Source: Cyprinodon diabolis (taxonomy: Eukaryota > Chordata > Actinopteri > Cyprinodontiformes > Cyprinodontidae). Taken from it: a stretch of DNA of 64,000 nt. The stretch lies in assembly GCA_030533445.1 (NCBI GenBank), contig CM060081.1, forward strand, positions 36,875,111-36,939,110, written 5' to 3'. The position numbers and the translations under genes were made by a program. The notes beneath the pieces are model-generated. The model made no database searches. It saw only the letters and a program-made list of their open reading frames with translations, and was not told the origin of the DNA. Shown piece by piece: positions 46,463 to 59,202 of the stretch (position 1 is its first letter; every line of letters starts with the position of its first letter).

Positions 46463-47175
46463 GTCATGTTACTCAGCAGCCATCATTGTCTTTTAATCAT
46501 TAAAACCTATAGATTACCTTTCCTACAGGAAACCGTAGGACGTCAAGAGGAAGAGCGCATCCAGTGAATTAGAGGAGGAGGATGCCTTCAAACAGCAGCT
46601 GAATTATGAACTCTTTTGCTTTTACTATGATTTACTCATTAGCATGACGCAAGTCTTTATTGTAATAGTTTTTATTTCATTTTAAAAAAATTGACATCAA
46701 TACATTTTTTAAAGACATGTTAGAATCAAAAACAGAAGTTCAATATGAACAATGTTTTAATGTATTGTAATTATATTTTGCTTTTTTTAAGTATTGTTTT
46801 ACTTTTCTTCTTCCCACATGGTAACATGCACAGTATTATGTCTCCTCTAATGTGTGTAAGATAAATGTAACATTGCAGATATGTGCCAGTGGCTGAAGTT
46901 TATTAAAAATCCTAGTGTGACATGATCCATTTTAAATTAATTATCATCTCAAGTCTTCAGGAATGTAGAAATTCGAGTTTGTATGGTTTCAATAAAAATC
47001 TATTAGCTAACATAATAGCATATAATAGTAAAAATGGTGGAGTTCAGTTCAAGCAGTTGAAGATGTTTTAATGTTAAACAGCTTTTCAGTTCCAAGTTTT
47101 TGGGGAAGAAGTTGTTTCATGATTTCCTGCTCTTTTAAATTCATATGTATCTAAAGAAATAATGAAGCCCTATTG

Positions 47176-47176
<1 letters not shown>
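46463..47176. other. possible alternative last exon and 3' untranslated region
   Basis: An acceptor-like CCTTTCCTACAG (to 46528) or ACCGTAG (to 46539) precedes a frame AAGAGGAAGAGCGCATCC encoding KRKSASSELEEEDAFKQQLN. It fits a receptor tail but the exact splice site is ambiguous. The remainder is AT-rich. Confidence 0.3.
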
Positions 47177-47271
<95 letters not shown>

Positions 47272-47272
47272 C
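47177..47272. repeat. (AT)n microsatellite
   Basis: About 46 uninterrupted AT units. Confidence 0.95.
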
Positions 47273-47945
47273 TTAATTGGGATTCTTTTTGGACACTGAT
47301 TGTGGAGACTCTCCATAGTTGATGGCCTGGGGTGATGGGATATGGGATATATTATATTTCAATATTTCAGCTTTGAGGTGAAAAAGCTCTTTTGATGAAG
47401 ACCAAAACATTTTCCGGTTGTTTGTTTTATTTTAACCTTCTGTGGATTTACAACCTTAGATGACTGAGAATCTGGACAAGAATTTTATGGAGAAGGAATC
47501 AGATTACATTTTAGATTTGAGGTTTCAGGATTATTATGATCAAACAAACCAACACCCCACTCCCCAAAAATACATAAATATACGAGTCAGCATTTTTTTC
47601 AGAATGTCAGAATTTATCAGCTTTTTCTATAAATCTTAGCAAAGATCTTAAAGGGGAACACCTTTTTTTTTTACATTTGCCCCTTTATTTTACGTTATTA
47701 CATCATGTTCTATTCACCCATATGAGTTTTGTGTCATTTGGAGCTGTTCTGAAGATATTCGGTGTTGTAATATCCAAGTAACGTCTTCCTATGGGCAACA
47801 AGTTGAAGGCACAAACTAAACAGTTCATAATTTATTCTTTATGGTATGCCATCATTCATAACATGTAGGCGAATCAATTTCCTCCAGACATCCGCGGTTA
47901 TATTTTTTAAATTTATATCTTTTAAAAACAAAGCGGAGTGTGTAT
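47273..47945. other. no recognisable gene
   Basis: AAAAGCTCTTTTGATGAAGAC near 47385 is an unremarkable unique stretch. Nothing supported. Confidence 0.35.
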
Positions 47946-49021
47946 GACATCATTAGGGCTGGGTACCGAACTTCGGTTCTTTTATGGTACCGACCGAAAT
48001 GCTTCAGTTCTACAGAGTATCGAAACATGCCTCGTCTTTCGGTACCAAGTTTCGGTGATTGGCTGTAACACTTAACGTGATTGCGTCATCCAGGAAAAAT
48101 ACATAGGTGGTCACGCCTACAGCCAGGGTTTCATGTGTATCTGTTGTGAACAGAAAATGCCCCCCAGGTCAAAAGTGCGGCTTCACTTTATTAAGACCGA
48201 TGCCAATAGTGTGCAATGCAATACATCATGCACGGAAACAATTTAAGAGCAGAAAGTTGCTCGGTGTTTGACTGCAAGAAGAGTGGACCGCAGCCAGCGC
48301 CACCATCCTCCTCTCAGCAGCCCGTGGGCAGTATAAACCAGAGCGGAGTGAATCATGCTGCTTTCAAACTGGACGCAGCAGGAGCAGCAAAATCACGTCT
48401 GCTGCTTCCTTTTTGCTGCTTGTACCAGCTTCTGACGCGCGGCTGAAGAAGCTTTGCTGCTCTGGCTGCGCGGTCAAAAAGTGGCTCTGACGCGCGTTGG
48501 GCGGAGCTACTCTATCCTTTCTTTGCCTTGCAGCTATATTTGCTGTGATCAGTGGGAATAAAGTAGTTTTATTATGTTTTTAAGTGGGAAAATCCACCTG
48601 AAAATTTAATCAGTGCAGTCAGTTCATCCTGCCTTCCAATATTTCTGTGGGAGCCGCTCAGACCCCCACATACCAGCAGTGCGCTGTCAGTAGGATCCCA
48701 TTCAACAGGCTTGTTTGTCAGACATGGTAATTTTTCTAAAGGAAAACTGCCAAGTAAAAAGGTCCTCACAATGTAACAGTGAATATAAGACACTGATTTT
48801 TTTTTTTTTATGTAAGAGGAAAAATGTAAATGGAAAAATCAGCTTAAAATAAAACTCAAAATTTGTACTTTTTTATGTTGTGTAATTTTCTTTTTCTTCT
48901 AATTGATATTATAAAACTGGTATCGAAAAAAGTATCGTTCAGGAACCGGTATCCAAGTGAAGGTATCAGTACTGGTACCGGAACCGAACATTTTTGAACA
49001 ATACCCAGCCCTAGACGTCAT
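47946..49021. mobile_element. non-autonomous hAT element, TSD GACRTCAT
   Basis: The element 47954-49013 starts TAGGGCTGGGTACCGAACTT and ends GAACAATACCCAGCCCTA. Flanks GACATCAT (47946-47953) and GACGTCAT (49014-49021) differ at one base. Internal open frames (48216-48446) have no transposase motif. Confidence 0.9.
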
Positions 49022-51040
49022 CCATGCGCGCCGGCTACCGTTTATTAATCTTTTCCGCTGAACTGCTGCTAGTTTTACTCACATGCCTGGGAAATATCTA
49101 GTGCTGCTACCACAGATGATCTCGCTCTCGAAATGGAATTGAACGATTCAGGTTAGCTAGCTGAATGAATATAAGGGGCAGAGCATAGCCGCCTGTGGCC
49201 CGGGCTGCCTGTCACAACTCTGGCGCGCGGATGACTTTGTTTTGGTTTTAGTAACGCCTTTTATTTTTTATGTGTCCATCAAGGAACAAATACTAATGCG
49301 TTTCAGTTTTTGATGAGTGCATCAAAAACTTCAGTAATAGCTCAAGTTTAAAAAATTTTTTTCTGGTATGAATATTAATTTATGCTTCCAAACATATTGA
49401 CTATAAGAAAATAGAAGGAAACGAGTACAGTCATGCTAGACTTTTCCAGTGATACAGTCTTTAGCTTAACAGATCATTATGTTAACTGTTTCAATCACAG
49501 GCTAAGAGTAAAGGCTAATTTCTGGAATAGCAAACATTCTGTCTTTAGGCTATTGTTTATTAAGTCAATGTAAAGAGTCAATATTATGTTGACCTTTCAT
49601 CATAGCTTCAGTAGTTACTCCACTGTGGGTCATATACATTTAGAGGAATAGCGATATGTAGCTTCTGCTTCTTCATTCCCCATGTAGGAACAAAAATGCA
49701 TATAAAGGATATTTTTTTAACCACGAACGTTTCGGCTGTTGATGTTGAGCAAGCTCTGCACTGGTGGCAACATGGTTTTGTACTGAACCGTTCAGCAAAG
49801 CAAAATTATATCTGAGAAGATAAACCCAACATCCACCTTAGGTATACATTCCCCAACATAAATGTGACCCAGGTTATGTGAGCGTTATATTTCTTAGTTC
49901 AAACTATAGAAGAATTCAAACAGGTGGCTGTTTCCAGTGAAATTTTCCAAACAGAAGGCTGTAGAGCTCAGATTAATATGTAGGAGATTTTCAACAAAAG
50001 TACTGCACCAGGGCAGCAGCCAGCAGTAGATGCCTTTTATCACAATTTGCATGCAACTCAATAACAGCTCGTAGAAGGCACGTTTTATTCACACCTACGT
50101 CACTTCCTGCTCAAAGCTAGATCATCATCACAAAAAAGGAACAAAAATTATGCCCAAGCGTTTTATACACTTACTGCTAACAATTCAAAATCCTTCCAGA
50201 TATGACCCCTAACAGTAACATGATTACACCTAGAAATAGATGCTGTTAGTCTGCTTTCTAACCCGGCCTTTATTCTCTCTCGCTCCTGCTTTCCCTGGCC
50301 CCCCATGTTGCTCAGCCACTGTTTTCTTCTATCAGGAATACATTGCTATGCATTAGTATAAGCTGGCTCAGACTTTACACAGATATACAAAGAAAAAGTA
50401 TAATGTTTAACCAATGAAAATGAAATTGGCCTTCATCTGACTGTTCATTTGCACTGTATATTCTTTCCTTGGATTAATTGTATGTATCTGCCTGCTTTTG
50501 TTTGCATTTTACTTTGCAGCTGATAACTGAATTTTCAAAGTATTGTACAATAAAGGATATTACCCTACTACTCTTAGATATTTGTTCTTTATCATTGGAA
50601 ATAATTTAGAAACAATTTTCAGAAAACATAAGCTTTGGTATGAACAGTCAATTCAAGACAAATTTTCTTATTTTTTCAGTATTTGATTCTGCTCTTAGTT
50701 ACTTTGCGGAATCATGTTTAGCTTCACACTAACTGATAGAGAAGCAGTGAACTATGGAAGTGAGAAGTGAAACACTCGATGTATTGATGAAATACAGAGC
50801 TTGGTTAAACAGGAAACAAGCAGGATGTATTTTTGCCTTTACTTCCTTCACAGTTATCAGAATTTAGGGCAGCTCATCTCCTATAGAGTTTTTTTCTTGT
50901 TTCCAGTGTGTGAGCATTTAGAAAGTGGCCACATCTGAAGAGCTTACACTAATGATAATAATTTCATTTCTTTAGATAATATATTTCTGTACTTTCTGCA
51001 TTTCTGTATATCTGTACTTGTCCTGTAGTTCATCAGTTGA
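49022..51040. other. no recognisable gene
   Basis: Two kilobases without a recognised domain, RNA gene or repeat family. It could hold unique intergenic sequence. Confidence 0.35.
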
Positions 51041-51210
51041 TTTTGGAGCAGTTGATCTCAACATTTTCGTAGAAAGTCTTTCCAAAAAATTTAAAAGATT
51101 TTTTTTATTTTGAATTAAAAAAAACAAAAGCAAGTGGTCGATACATTTTATAAACTAACTTATAAACCTCCAGATTTTCTGAACCAAAAATTCTTGCCTT
51201 TCTTATCGTC
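51041..51210 (+). other. possible L1 ORF2 remnant before the L2 insertion
   Basis: Text such as KKFKRFFLF followed by lysine-rich residues is weakly L1-like. The clearer L1 frame begins after the L2 copy at 52880, so the L2 may have entered an L1. Low support. Confidence 0.25.
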
Positions 51211-51773
51211 ACAACTCCCACAAATACAACTTAACAACTGTCTCCTTGATATCAAAACCTGGATGACCAACAACCTTCTGAAACTCAACACCCACAAGAC
51301 CGAGCTCATGGTGGTGGCCCCAGCAATACTGCTCAGGAAGGTTGAAGACCTCACCTTGGTCATTGATGGCTGTCCCACCTCCCCATCGCCCAAAGTGCGG
51401 AACCTGGGTGTCATTTTGGACTCCACACTCTCACTCAGTTTCCACATCCAGAGCATCACTAAATCTGCCTTCTTTCACCTCCGTAACATTTCAAGACTCC
51501 GGCCGTCACTTACCGACCCAGTCACCGAAACTCTCTTTCATTCATTTGTCACCTCCCGTCTGGACTACTGCAATGGTGTCCTGTCTGGGCTGCCCAACAA
51601 ACCCCTAAACAGATTGCAGTACGTCCAGAACTCAGCTGCCAGGGTGTTAACCCACACCAAGCCCTGGCAGCACATCACCCCCATCCTCAAGAAACTCCAT
51701 TGGCTGCCAATCAAACAATGCATCAGCTACAAAATCCTCCTCCTCACTTACAAAGCACTTCATTTTTTGGCAC

Positions 51774-52485
51774 CCAAGTACTAGGGCTGAACGATTTTGG
51801 AAAATAATCTAATTGCAATTTTTTTTTCTTTATATTGCGATTTAATGCAATTTTTTCCCCTAGTTTAATTGATCATGTCTTTTTTTAAACATATACAAAC
51901 AACAAATCAATCTGTTTCATCGCTGTGCAGATTAGGTGCTAAAAAAGACACGCTGTGTCCTAATTATTGATCGCATTCTGCCTACGATATATTTCAACCA
52001 AAATTGCAATTTAATTTTGACTTTTCTCTACATAACCACAAGCAACAAAAATTGCCTTTAAATAAAGACAATTGTAAACAAGGACTATTTAAATCAAGAA
52101 CTTTTAATGTTTTTATTAATCAGAATATTATTCAAGAGAACAGCTTTTAACTGATTTGGACATCAGTCCTTGTTGAACATGAAGTCCAAAGTGCAACCAA
52201 CAAACCAGTCTATGTATTAAACTGATTAACTGGTAATTAGTGCTATGTATGAATATATAAACTCTAGAACAAGTAATAAAATCAGATTATCTCACTGCTG
52301 CAACTGTCTTCCCTTCCATGTGGAGGCAAATCCACTTTAAACATTTTACTGACACCTAAAGAACGTGTCTGATTCACTAATTGTTACATAGCCAAAAATT
52401 GCAGACGTCCGCAATTTGGAAATTGCATTTTTTTTAATTGCGATTATATTGAAAATGCGATTAATTGTTCAGCCCTACCAAGTAC
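51774..52485. mobile_element. hAT MITE inside the L2 coding region, TSD CCAAGTAC
   Basis: The element 51782-52477 begins TAGGGCTGAACGATTTTGG and ends TTAATTGTTCAGCCCTA. Perfect 8-bp repeats CCAAGTAC (51774-51781, 52478-52485) flank it. Without one copy and the insert, the L2 frame is continuous, which confirms the boundaries. Confidence 0.97.
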
Positions 52486-52796
52486 ATCACTGACCTTCTT
52501 CACCCGCTCACTCAGTCACGGTCCCTGCGCTCCACAAGCAAGAACATACTTTCCATCCCCCGTACCAGACTCAAGACCTTTGGCGACAGGGCTTTCTGTG
52601 CAATGGCCCTGGCTCTTTGGAATGCCCTCCCCCCTCCTATCCGTTCCACAACTTCCCTGACACAGTTCCAAAAGCACCTTAAAACACACCTTTTCTCTCT
52701 TGCCTACCCTTCCTAACCCCCTCCCTGTCCCTACCCCCCTTACTTCACCTCTTGTAAAGCGACCTTGGGTGTCCTGAAAGGCGCTATATAAATCAA

Positions 52797-52816
52797 AGTT
52801 ATTATTATTATTATTA

Positions 52817-52864
<48 letters not shown>
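52797..52864. repeat. (TTA)n microsatellite at the L2 3' end
   Basis: About 22 TTA units with one TTG, directly after the L2 tail. Confidence 0.95.
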
Positions 52865-52865
<1 letters not shown>

Positions 52866-52874
52866 CCAGACTGA

Positions 52875-53640
52875 AAATGTATAAAAAAAATGGAAGATGA
52901 TTATAAACTAACCTGTGATATTAATATTGCATTAGAAGAACTTGTCAAAGCTGTTAAACGCTTATCGTTAACCAAAGATCCTGTCCAAGATGGACATGTA
53001 ACTTTTACAAACTTTTTGGGTAGAAACAAAAATACCATTGTTCCTAGCATTCATAGCAATTTTAAATAACTATATTTTACCTCCTACAATTATACTAGGT
53101 GTTATTCTATCCATCTCCAAAACAGGTAAAGACCAAAGACTTATTGAGAACAGAAGGCATATCACACTCAGAAGTTCAGTTTAAAAGTTGCTAAACCACA
53201 TATTTACCATGTGCCTACAAACTGGAATCTCACATATTGTTGCAGAATCCCAATCTACCTTCTCAAAAGGAAGATCAGTCCACAACTATATTAGAACAGT
53301 TATGGATTCAATCGAATATAGAGACTTAATCAACAATGAAGGCTTTATTCTCTATAAGCCTTTGATTCCCTAGAACACCATTTTTTGTTTTCAGTAATTA
53401 GATATTTAGGCTTTGGAGAAGAAGTTGTTAATTAATTTAGAGACTTGTATCAGAACATAAATGGTTGTTTAAAACTACCTAAAGGTATGACAGATTTAAC
53501 ATTGTCGGTTCATTTGAATTACAGAAATGTTAGCAATTTACCTAAAAACTGTACCCGAATTAAACATTAGCCAGTTAGCAGATAACACTACCCAAATTCC
53601 AACAGAAACAGATAAAATACATTTTTTCAGGGGCCTCAGG
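52875..53640 (+). pseudogene. decayed L1-type ORF2 reverse transcriptase
   Basis: Across frames: INIALEELVKAVKRLSLTKD at 52920, then DGHVTFYKLFW. LPPTIILGVILSISKTGKDQ lies at 53080, RSVHNYIRTVMDSIEYRDLI at 53270, and NNEGFILY with SVIRYLGFGEE at 53395. It finishes with LKLPKG at 53480. These are the consecutive palm and fingers motifs of fish L1. Stops and frame changes are many. Confidence 0.7.
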
Positions 53641-53940
53641 ACATTTGCTAATGACAATGGGGGTGCGTGAAACCCCATTGTCCTGCTTCCACAGGAGACC
53701 CTCTCCTCCCTGCAGTCAGAGTCACAGCATGTTTAAGGGCTGGTTATACTTCTGCAGCAGTGTGTCGCAGTGAGCTTGACGCAGACATTTTTGATTTATG
53801 CTCAATTTTGAAGCGTGGTCAGTGCTATGTAGTTTCACGCCACAACGCTAGAGGGACAATCACGATCTAGCTAGGATTGTGGGTGTAGTGTGTGGCGTGT
53901 TTCTCTTCCAGTTTCGGAGGTCATTCAACATTCAACAACA

Positions 53941-56815
53941 ATGGCGACTGGACAAATGTGTACTTTCATTCAGATGCACCTGATTGATCTGGAACTAGAA
54001 GAAATGTTGGTGTAGGCAGAGAGGCGAAAATAGCGTCGTGGAAGATGGTCTGTACGCCCTTTGAATGTCCCTCGGAGAGCAACTGGGGAATTTACCACAC
54101 TTGTGCTACTGATGAGAGATGACAAGGAAATGTATTTCAAGTACTTCAAGATGTCCGTGTGTTGGTTTGACGAGATTGTTCGCCGTCTACAACCCCTCGT
54201 CCACCGCCAAACGACACACAGTTCACCCACGAGCGTTCCTGAAAGACTGGCCATCACCCTGCGTATTTTAGCTTCGGGTGCAAACCAACAGACTGTCGCA
54301 CAGAGCTACAAACTAGCGTCCTCTGCGGTGTCTGGGATGGTGTCCGAGGTGTGCCAGGCGCTGTGGACGGCACTACAGCCAGAGTTTCTGCCGTTACCCA
54401 CACCAGCCATGTGGGAAAACATCGCGGTGGACTACTGAAGAATGTGGAACTTCCCAAATTGTGTTGTAAGTATCGATGGCAAACACGTCACCATGAAGGC
54501 CCCCCTACGATCAGGGAGCAACTACTTCAACTACAAGGGTGCCCACTCCATTGTGTTGTTGGCGATGTGCGACGCAAGATATCACTTCACAATGGTGGAT
54601 GTTGGAGCCTACGAATGTGAGAATGATGGTGGGGTGTTCAAGGAGAGTATTTTGGGGTCCTTGCTCCTCGACCACAAGCTAAATCAACATCAGAATCAGA
54701 CATACTTTAAAAATCCCAGTGGGAAATTACAGTTTCAGTACAACCGTTCGTCACAATACATCACATACATCAGGGTGGGGGGGTCTGAGAGGGGGAGGGG
54801 GGAACGGATTAACTGAGGCCAAGCTGCCGGGTTCCCACCGGTTAACTGGCTGCCCAGGTCCAGGCGGTTACATAGCACTGCCATTGTCTATGTGGAAAGA
54901 TAGGAGCCACATTGGAGAAGAGAGGGAAAAAACATATTTCACACTTTTACAGGATACAGTTTGATATATGTAAAAACCTCTGCTCAAGAAAAGCACATGT
55001 AAACACAAGACAGACATTTAAGCAGAGGATCACATCGGAGGCTTAGTCACATGAAGTCAATCTGTCATATTGAGACATTAGTTGTGTGTGTATGATGAGT
55101 GTATTAAATTTGTCCGTGAGCGCTGACCACAGGCAATGTCCTTGATAAGATGGAAAGTTTATCAACAGTCACTGAGCGCACAGGGGGGGGAGCTTCTTTG
55201 CCCTTTCGCCAAAACATCTAGGGGGGATTAGATAAAAGGGGTAGGTCGAATGCAGAATAACACTTATGCTTTGAGAGCATGTAGCACAGGAATTTCCTAC
55301 AGCCTTGAGTCTTTGTCTTGCTGGCACTTTCATGGCGAAATCCAATATTCCAAATGTGTTGGGCTTTTCAGCCTTGAAGCGAGCATGCACATCCAATATG
55401 TTATCTCATCTCACCTTTGAGTTCAACCACCGCAGCCAGCCTGCGTTCAATTGCACCCAGCATATGACTCAGGCTCGTTCACAGCCTTTGGGAGGGCGTC
55501 AACAACTGCAGGCAGCTTGATCAGTGCCCAAAATTGCTGCCGAAATCCTCTGAAATTGAAGATACATCAGGTATCCTCCAAATCCAAACAGGAAAAATCA
55601 GAGTATCATAAAACCAAAAATCCAAATATCTTTGATATCCTCCAATGACAACGTTGTGAAACACACCATCCTCCACGCTTTCCAGGAGTCCATGGTGTAT
55701 CCCATGAAGTAAGACCCAGCAGGACAGGACGGGTCCCCTTTTCCCTGTCTTCCAGTTTAATAAATTTGATCAATTGCATTGAGAGAACAGCTGACCAGAT
55801 CAATTTTTTTTAGTTCGGGTTGTATGAAGAGAGAGCTCAGAAAAGGACAAAACACAGCAAAGAAGGGACAAGCAGGGAGGTGCAGGATCAGCAGGAAAAT
55901 GCAACCGCCTCCTTCGAAAATCAGAACGCTGACTAAACCTGCCCTCACCAGCTGACCTTCCCGGGACTTTGGTGAAGCCACCCCATGTTGTTGTTGGTGA
56001 CGCTGCTTTCCCCCTCCACTGCAACCTCATGCGACCATTCCAAGGTATGTTTTTGATTTACCAGTCATGTAGTTGCTTCAAATAAAAGCATATCCTGCAT
56101 GTACTGATATCTATTTATATATATATATATATACACATTTATTAGGTAAAGCCTTGAAGCTATATAAACAAAGCGTGTGTTCTACTGCACTTCTACATGA
56201 TTGTTACAATATAAATGCGATACAATAACGAGTGCTTCATTGTCTCCCTCCTGTTTCTTCAGTTGCAGGAACTAATCTGCCCAAAGACAAACTGATCTAC
56301 AATTACCAACACTGCAGGGCAAGACGGGTTACAACCCGGGAAAACATTGTTGGCATCATGGTTGCATGGTGGAGGATGCTCGGAAGACAGATTGAGTTTT
56401 TACCTGACAAAGGTATGGATGTTGTGAAGGCTTGTGTGGTTCTGCACAACTACCTCACCCATAAAGACCAGACGGCAAGCCCTGAGGCACGCTACATACC
56501 CCCAAGCTATCCAGACCTGGAAAGAGCGGATTCAGTGCAGCATGGTGAGTGGCGAGCCGAAGTCACAGGGGATTCCAACATGGAGCCCACTGACCAATCA
56601 ACGATGTCCAGAGCTCATGCCTCAAGAGCATCTATGGCAGTAAGGAGAGACCTGATGTCTTTCTTCCTGACAGAGTGTGGATCTGTGCCATGGCAGAACG
56701 AGGTGGTGACCCGTGGTACACTAGGAACACTTGAAGAAGGATGGCACCTCAGTGATGACTTTTCAAAACTTTTCCACACTGTTTTTTCGGGTGCTTGTAC
56801 TTTTATTTGAGTATG
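53941..56815 (+). pseudogene. Harbinger transposase (HARBI1-like), broken
   Basis: ATG at 53941 starts MATGQMCTFIQMHLIDLELE. In-frame stops follow at 54013, 54031 and 54436. Recognisable blocks: [19 protein letters not shown] (54135), [20 protein letters not shown] (54245) and [20 protein letters not shown] with the first catalytic Asp (54450). Next come [17 protein letters not shown] and [18 protein letters not shown] with the second Asp (54597). The chain stops at LLLDHKLN (about 54684), is interrupted by about 1.2 kb, and resumes [20 protein letters not shown] at 55960. An intron with donor after CCAAG (56044) and acceptor TTTCTTCAG (56262) leads to TNLPKDKLIYNYQHCRARR, a catalytic Glu in RENIVGIM, and DVVKACVVLHNYL. 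It stops at 56808. Dead as it stands. Confidence 0.9.
54686..55935. mobile_element. retroelement-like insertion inside the Harbinger transposase
   Basis: The coding text breaks after HKLN and restarts at LPSPADLPG 1.2 kb later. The insert begins ATCAGAATCAGACATACTTT then AAAAATCCCAGTGGGAAATT, a frequent fish LINE-end motif in reverse orientation. No reverse transcriptase was recognised. Target duplication not resolved. Confidence 0.5.
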
Positions 56816-57586
56816 ATGTTTTATGTTTACCCGACTGTTTAAAAAATTTCTATGCTTTGTCATACCATTTAATTTTCAGAATAATAAAACTGATAAATTG
56901 TGTCCACACAGCTTTTGTTTTATTTCTAAACAGATTATAAAAAGACATACTGACAATGAAAATAGAAAAGAAAAATATTTACACGTGTACAAATATTCAA
57001 CAGCAGGGTAATCAGGGGCGGATCTAGAAAAATATTTATGGGGTGGCAAGAGGGGGGCAGGAATTTTTTAGGGGTGGCAACATATGGCATTTGTTTACAC
57101 CGAATTTAATCACAGTTATCACAGTTTGGTGAGAGTAGTATGTACAGTACTAGTGTTTCATGTGAAACAGTTCATAATAATACATCGTACAATGTGATTT
57201 CACTTAATAGGAGATAGAAGAATGATAACACTACTTCTAGAGGGGCCTTATGACAGGAAAGGTATTAAGGTAAGACACAGGTGCTGAGTCGCAGATGTGT
57301 GAGATTGACTGTCAGAGAGGCAGCTTTGCAGCATTTGCACAAGAAGAAACTATAGAAAGAAAAAGTTACCCATCAGAGATCTATGGACTGAGCTGCACTA
57401 AAGTGAGCATAACTACACAGTAGAAATAAATGGGTCAAGGCACCCGAACAAGGTACTGCACATCTATGTAATGTTTACTCTGAACACACATTTACCCCAT
57501 TTGTTCCTCAGTAACTTGACATACAGCAGTTACGGCAACATGAAAGGGACATTTCATGCATGTAAATATGCTGTAGATAGAGCTGT

Positions 57587-58107
57587 ATATGGAGGACCAA
57601 CTCTGCCATATTTAAAAATAAATACAGAAATAAATAAATGCTCAATAAATAAATAAGCATACAATTAATTGCCACCAAAAATATAATCAACAAATAAATG
57701 TAATTAGAAATTATATTATAATGGCAGGCAGAAATGTTAAAAGGGCAGGCAGAAAGAAATAGCGGCGAAGAAATAACTAGGGTAAAAAAATACAAAGGAA
57801 GAATAAAACAGACAAAAATATGATAACATGCACATAAATAAATACTTAAAAATATAAGTAATTAAAAAATGAAGTTGAAGATAATAAATGACAAAAAAAT
57901 AAATAAGGTAAATATTAAAAAGGCAAAGAAATAAAGAAGCCAATAAAAGAGTTATATACCTTTATGACTAGCTGTATAATTTAATTTCTACTTACATTTA
58001 TTTGTTGTTTGTATTTTTGGTGGCAATTAATTGTATGCTTATTTATTTATTAAGCATTTATTTATTTCTGTATTTATTTTTAAATATGGCAGAGTTGGTC
58101 CTCCATA
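57587..58107. repeat. long inverted repeat (fold-back element)
   Basis: A left arm of about 125 bp from TATGGAGGACCAACTCTGCC is inverted at about 57975-58107 (GGCAGAGTTGGTCCTCCATA). Arms include ATTAATTGCCACCAAAAATA. The roughly 260-bp spacer is AT-rich. It is probably a MITE inside the hAT element. Confidence 0.85.
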
Positions 58108-58216
58108 CTGCTGTATCAACAAATCAACAAAAAGGCGGGTTCTGTATGTTACATCAAAATCTCCACAAATCTGAAAAGAAGCAACATAAAAATACATTTT
58201 GCTTGTGAGTAGGTTC

Positions 58217-58434
58217 ATGAAGCAGTGTTGTTGTTTCTTTTTTTTGTATATATAATATGAAACTATCCAGAAATGACCTGTATCAAAAAAAAAAGTCAAA
58301 AAGCCTTTATTGTCATTATGTTGCAGAATATAATGACAATAAAGGCTTTTTGACTTTTTTTTTTTTTGATACAGGTCATTTCTGGATAGTTTCATACTAT
58401 ATATACAAAAAAAGAAACAACAACACTGCTTCAT
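58217..58434. repeat. near-perfect 103-bp palindrome with 10-nt loop
   Basis: Arms 58217-58319 and 58330-58434 begin ATGAAGCAGTGTTGTTGTTT and its complement, with small length differences in the A/T runs. Central text AAAGGCTTTTTGACTT is mirrored. No protein coding is likely. Confidence 0.9.
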
Positions 58435-59202
58435 ATTAAGCAGGATTCACACCAGTATCACATTTTTAACTTTTAACACTTTTGGTTTTATTAAAGGAAA
58501 TATCAGATTTTCTCAGGTGCCAAAACAAAATGTAACAGCTCTGTAAAGGCTCAGCAGAGAGCAAACATAAAGTTGACATGACTATAACAGCTGAATGCAG
58601 TGATTTCCATGTTGCTCAGCAAAACGCTTCACAACTTTATTTAGATCTAATGCCTTTGTGCGTTTTGATTTGAGTTCAACCAAAAAAGATCGTCTCTTTT
58701 CTGTCATAGTTGACCGCAAATATGTCTTTATGAGCCTGAAACGTCAGGCCTAACTAACATCATAGATAGAGAAATAACGTTCTGCAACCTGATTTGTATC
58801 ATCATAAAATCAGCATTGCAGCTATGCTAGCAACATTGTGCTTTCATTATGATTTCATTTCTCGATAGATAGTTAATCAGTTTTTACCTGTTTCATCCAG
58901 TGTCTCCTCTCCCCATGACCACTGGCTCCCTCGCTTTGCCCCATTCGGTTTTCAAAACAATCAGTCTCATTCGCTCTCGCGTCATCTCGTGCTGCATTCA
59001 CTGCAGTCCGACATTGGAAATTAGCGGTCGTAATTCTCAAATGATCCATAATTTATAAGCCTCGCCATCCCTACCGCCAACTGGGGTGGCAGCAGGGGTG
59101 GCAAGGCTTTCATTTAGGGTGGCATTTGCCACCCTATGCCACACCAGTAGATCCGCCTATGAGGGTAATGTATAAAAAAAAAAAAAGAACAGAAGTAGCC
59201 TG

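Larger units (their letters stand above)
51215..52864 (+). pseudogene. 5'-truncated L2-type LINE reverse transcriptase, split by a hAT MITE
   Basis: 51215-51781 encodes the C-terminal RT and tail of an L2/CR1-type LINE: IKTWMTNNLLKLNTHKTELM, VRNLGVILDSTLSLSFHI, FVTSRLDYCNGVLSGLPN, LQYVQNSAARVLT and ITPILKKLHWLPIKQ. At HFLAPKY the frame is interrupted by a MITE (51782-52477). It resumes at 52478 with KYITDLL and RTRLKTFGDRAF, then WNALPPPIRS, to a stop near 52716. The 3' end GGCGCTATATAAATCAAAGT and a TTA microsatellite close it. No other frame damage was seen in this part, so the LINE is fairly young. The N-terminal polymerase is missing. Confidence 0.85.
57005..59169. mobile_element. hAT-like element, TSD AGGGTAAT
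   Basis: The element 57013-59161 begins CAGGGGCGGATCTAGAAAAA and ends CAGTAGATCCGCCTATG, inverted to each other, both next to GGGTGGCA-rich sequence. Perfect 8-bp repeats AGGGTAAT flank it (57005-57012 and 59162-59169). The interior holds two further inverted-repeat structures. No transposase motif was recognised. Confidence 0.93.

Noticed and set aside
58039..58434. 131-residue minus-strand frame
   Set aside because: It runs through two inverted repeats and is a product of palindromic DNA.
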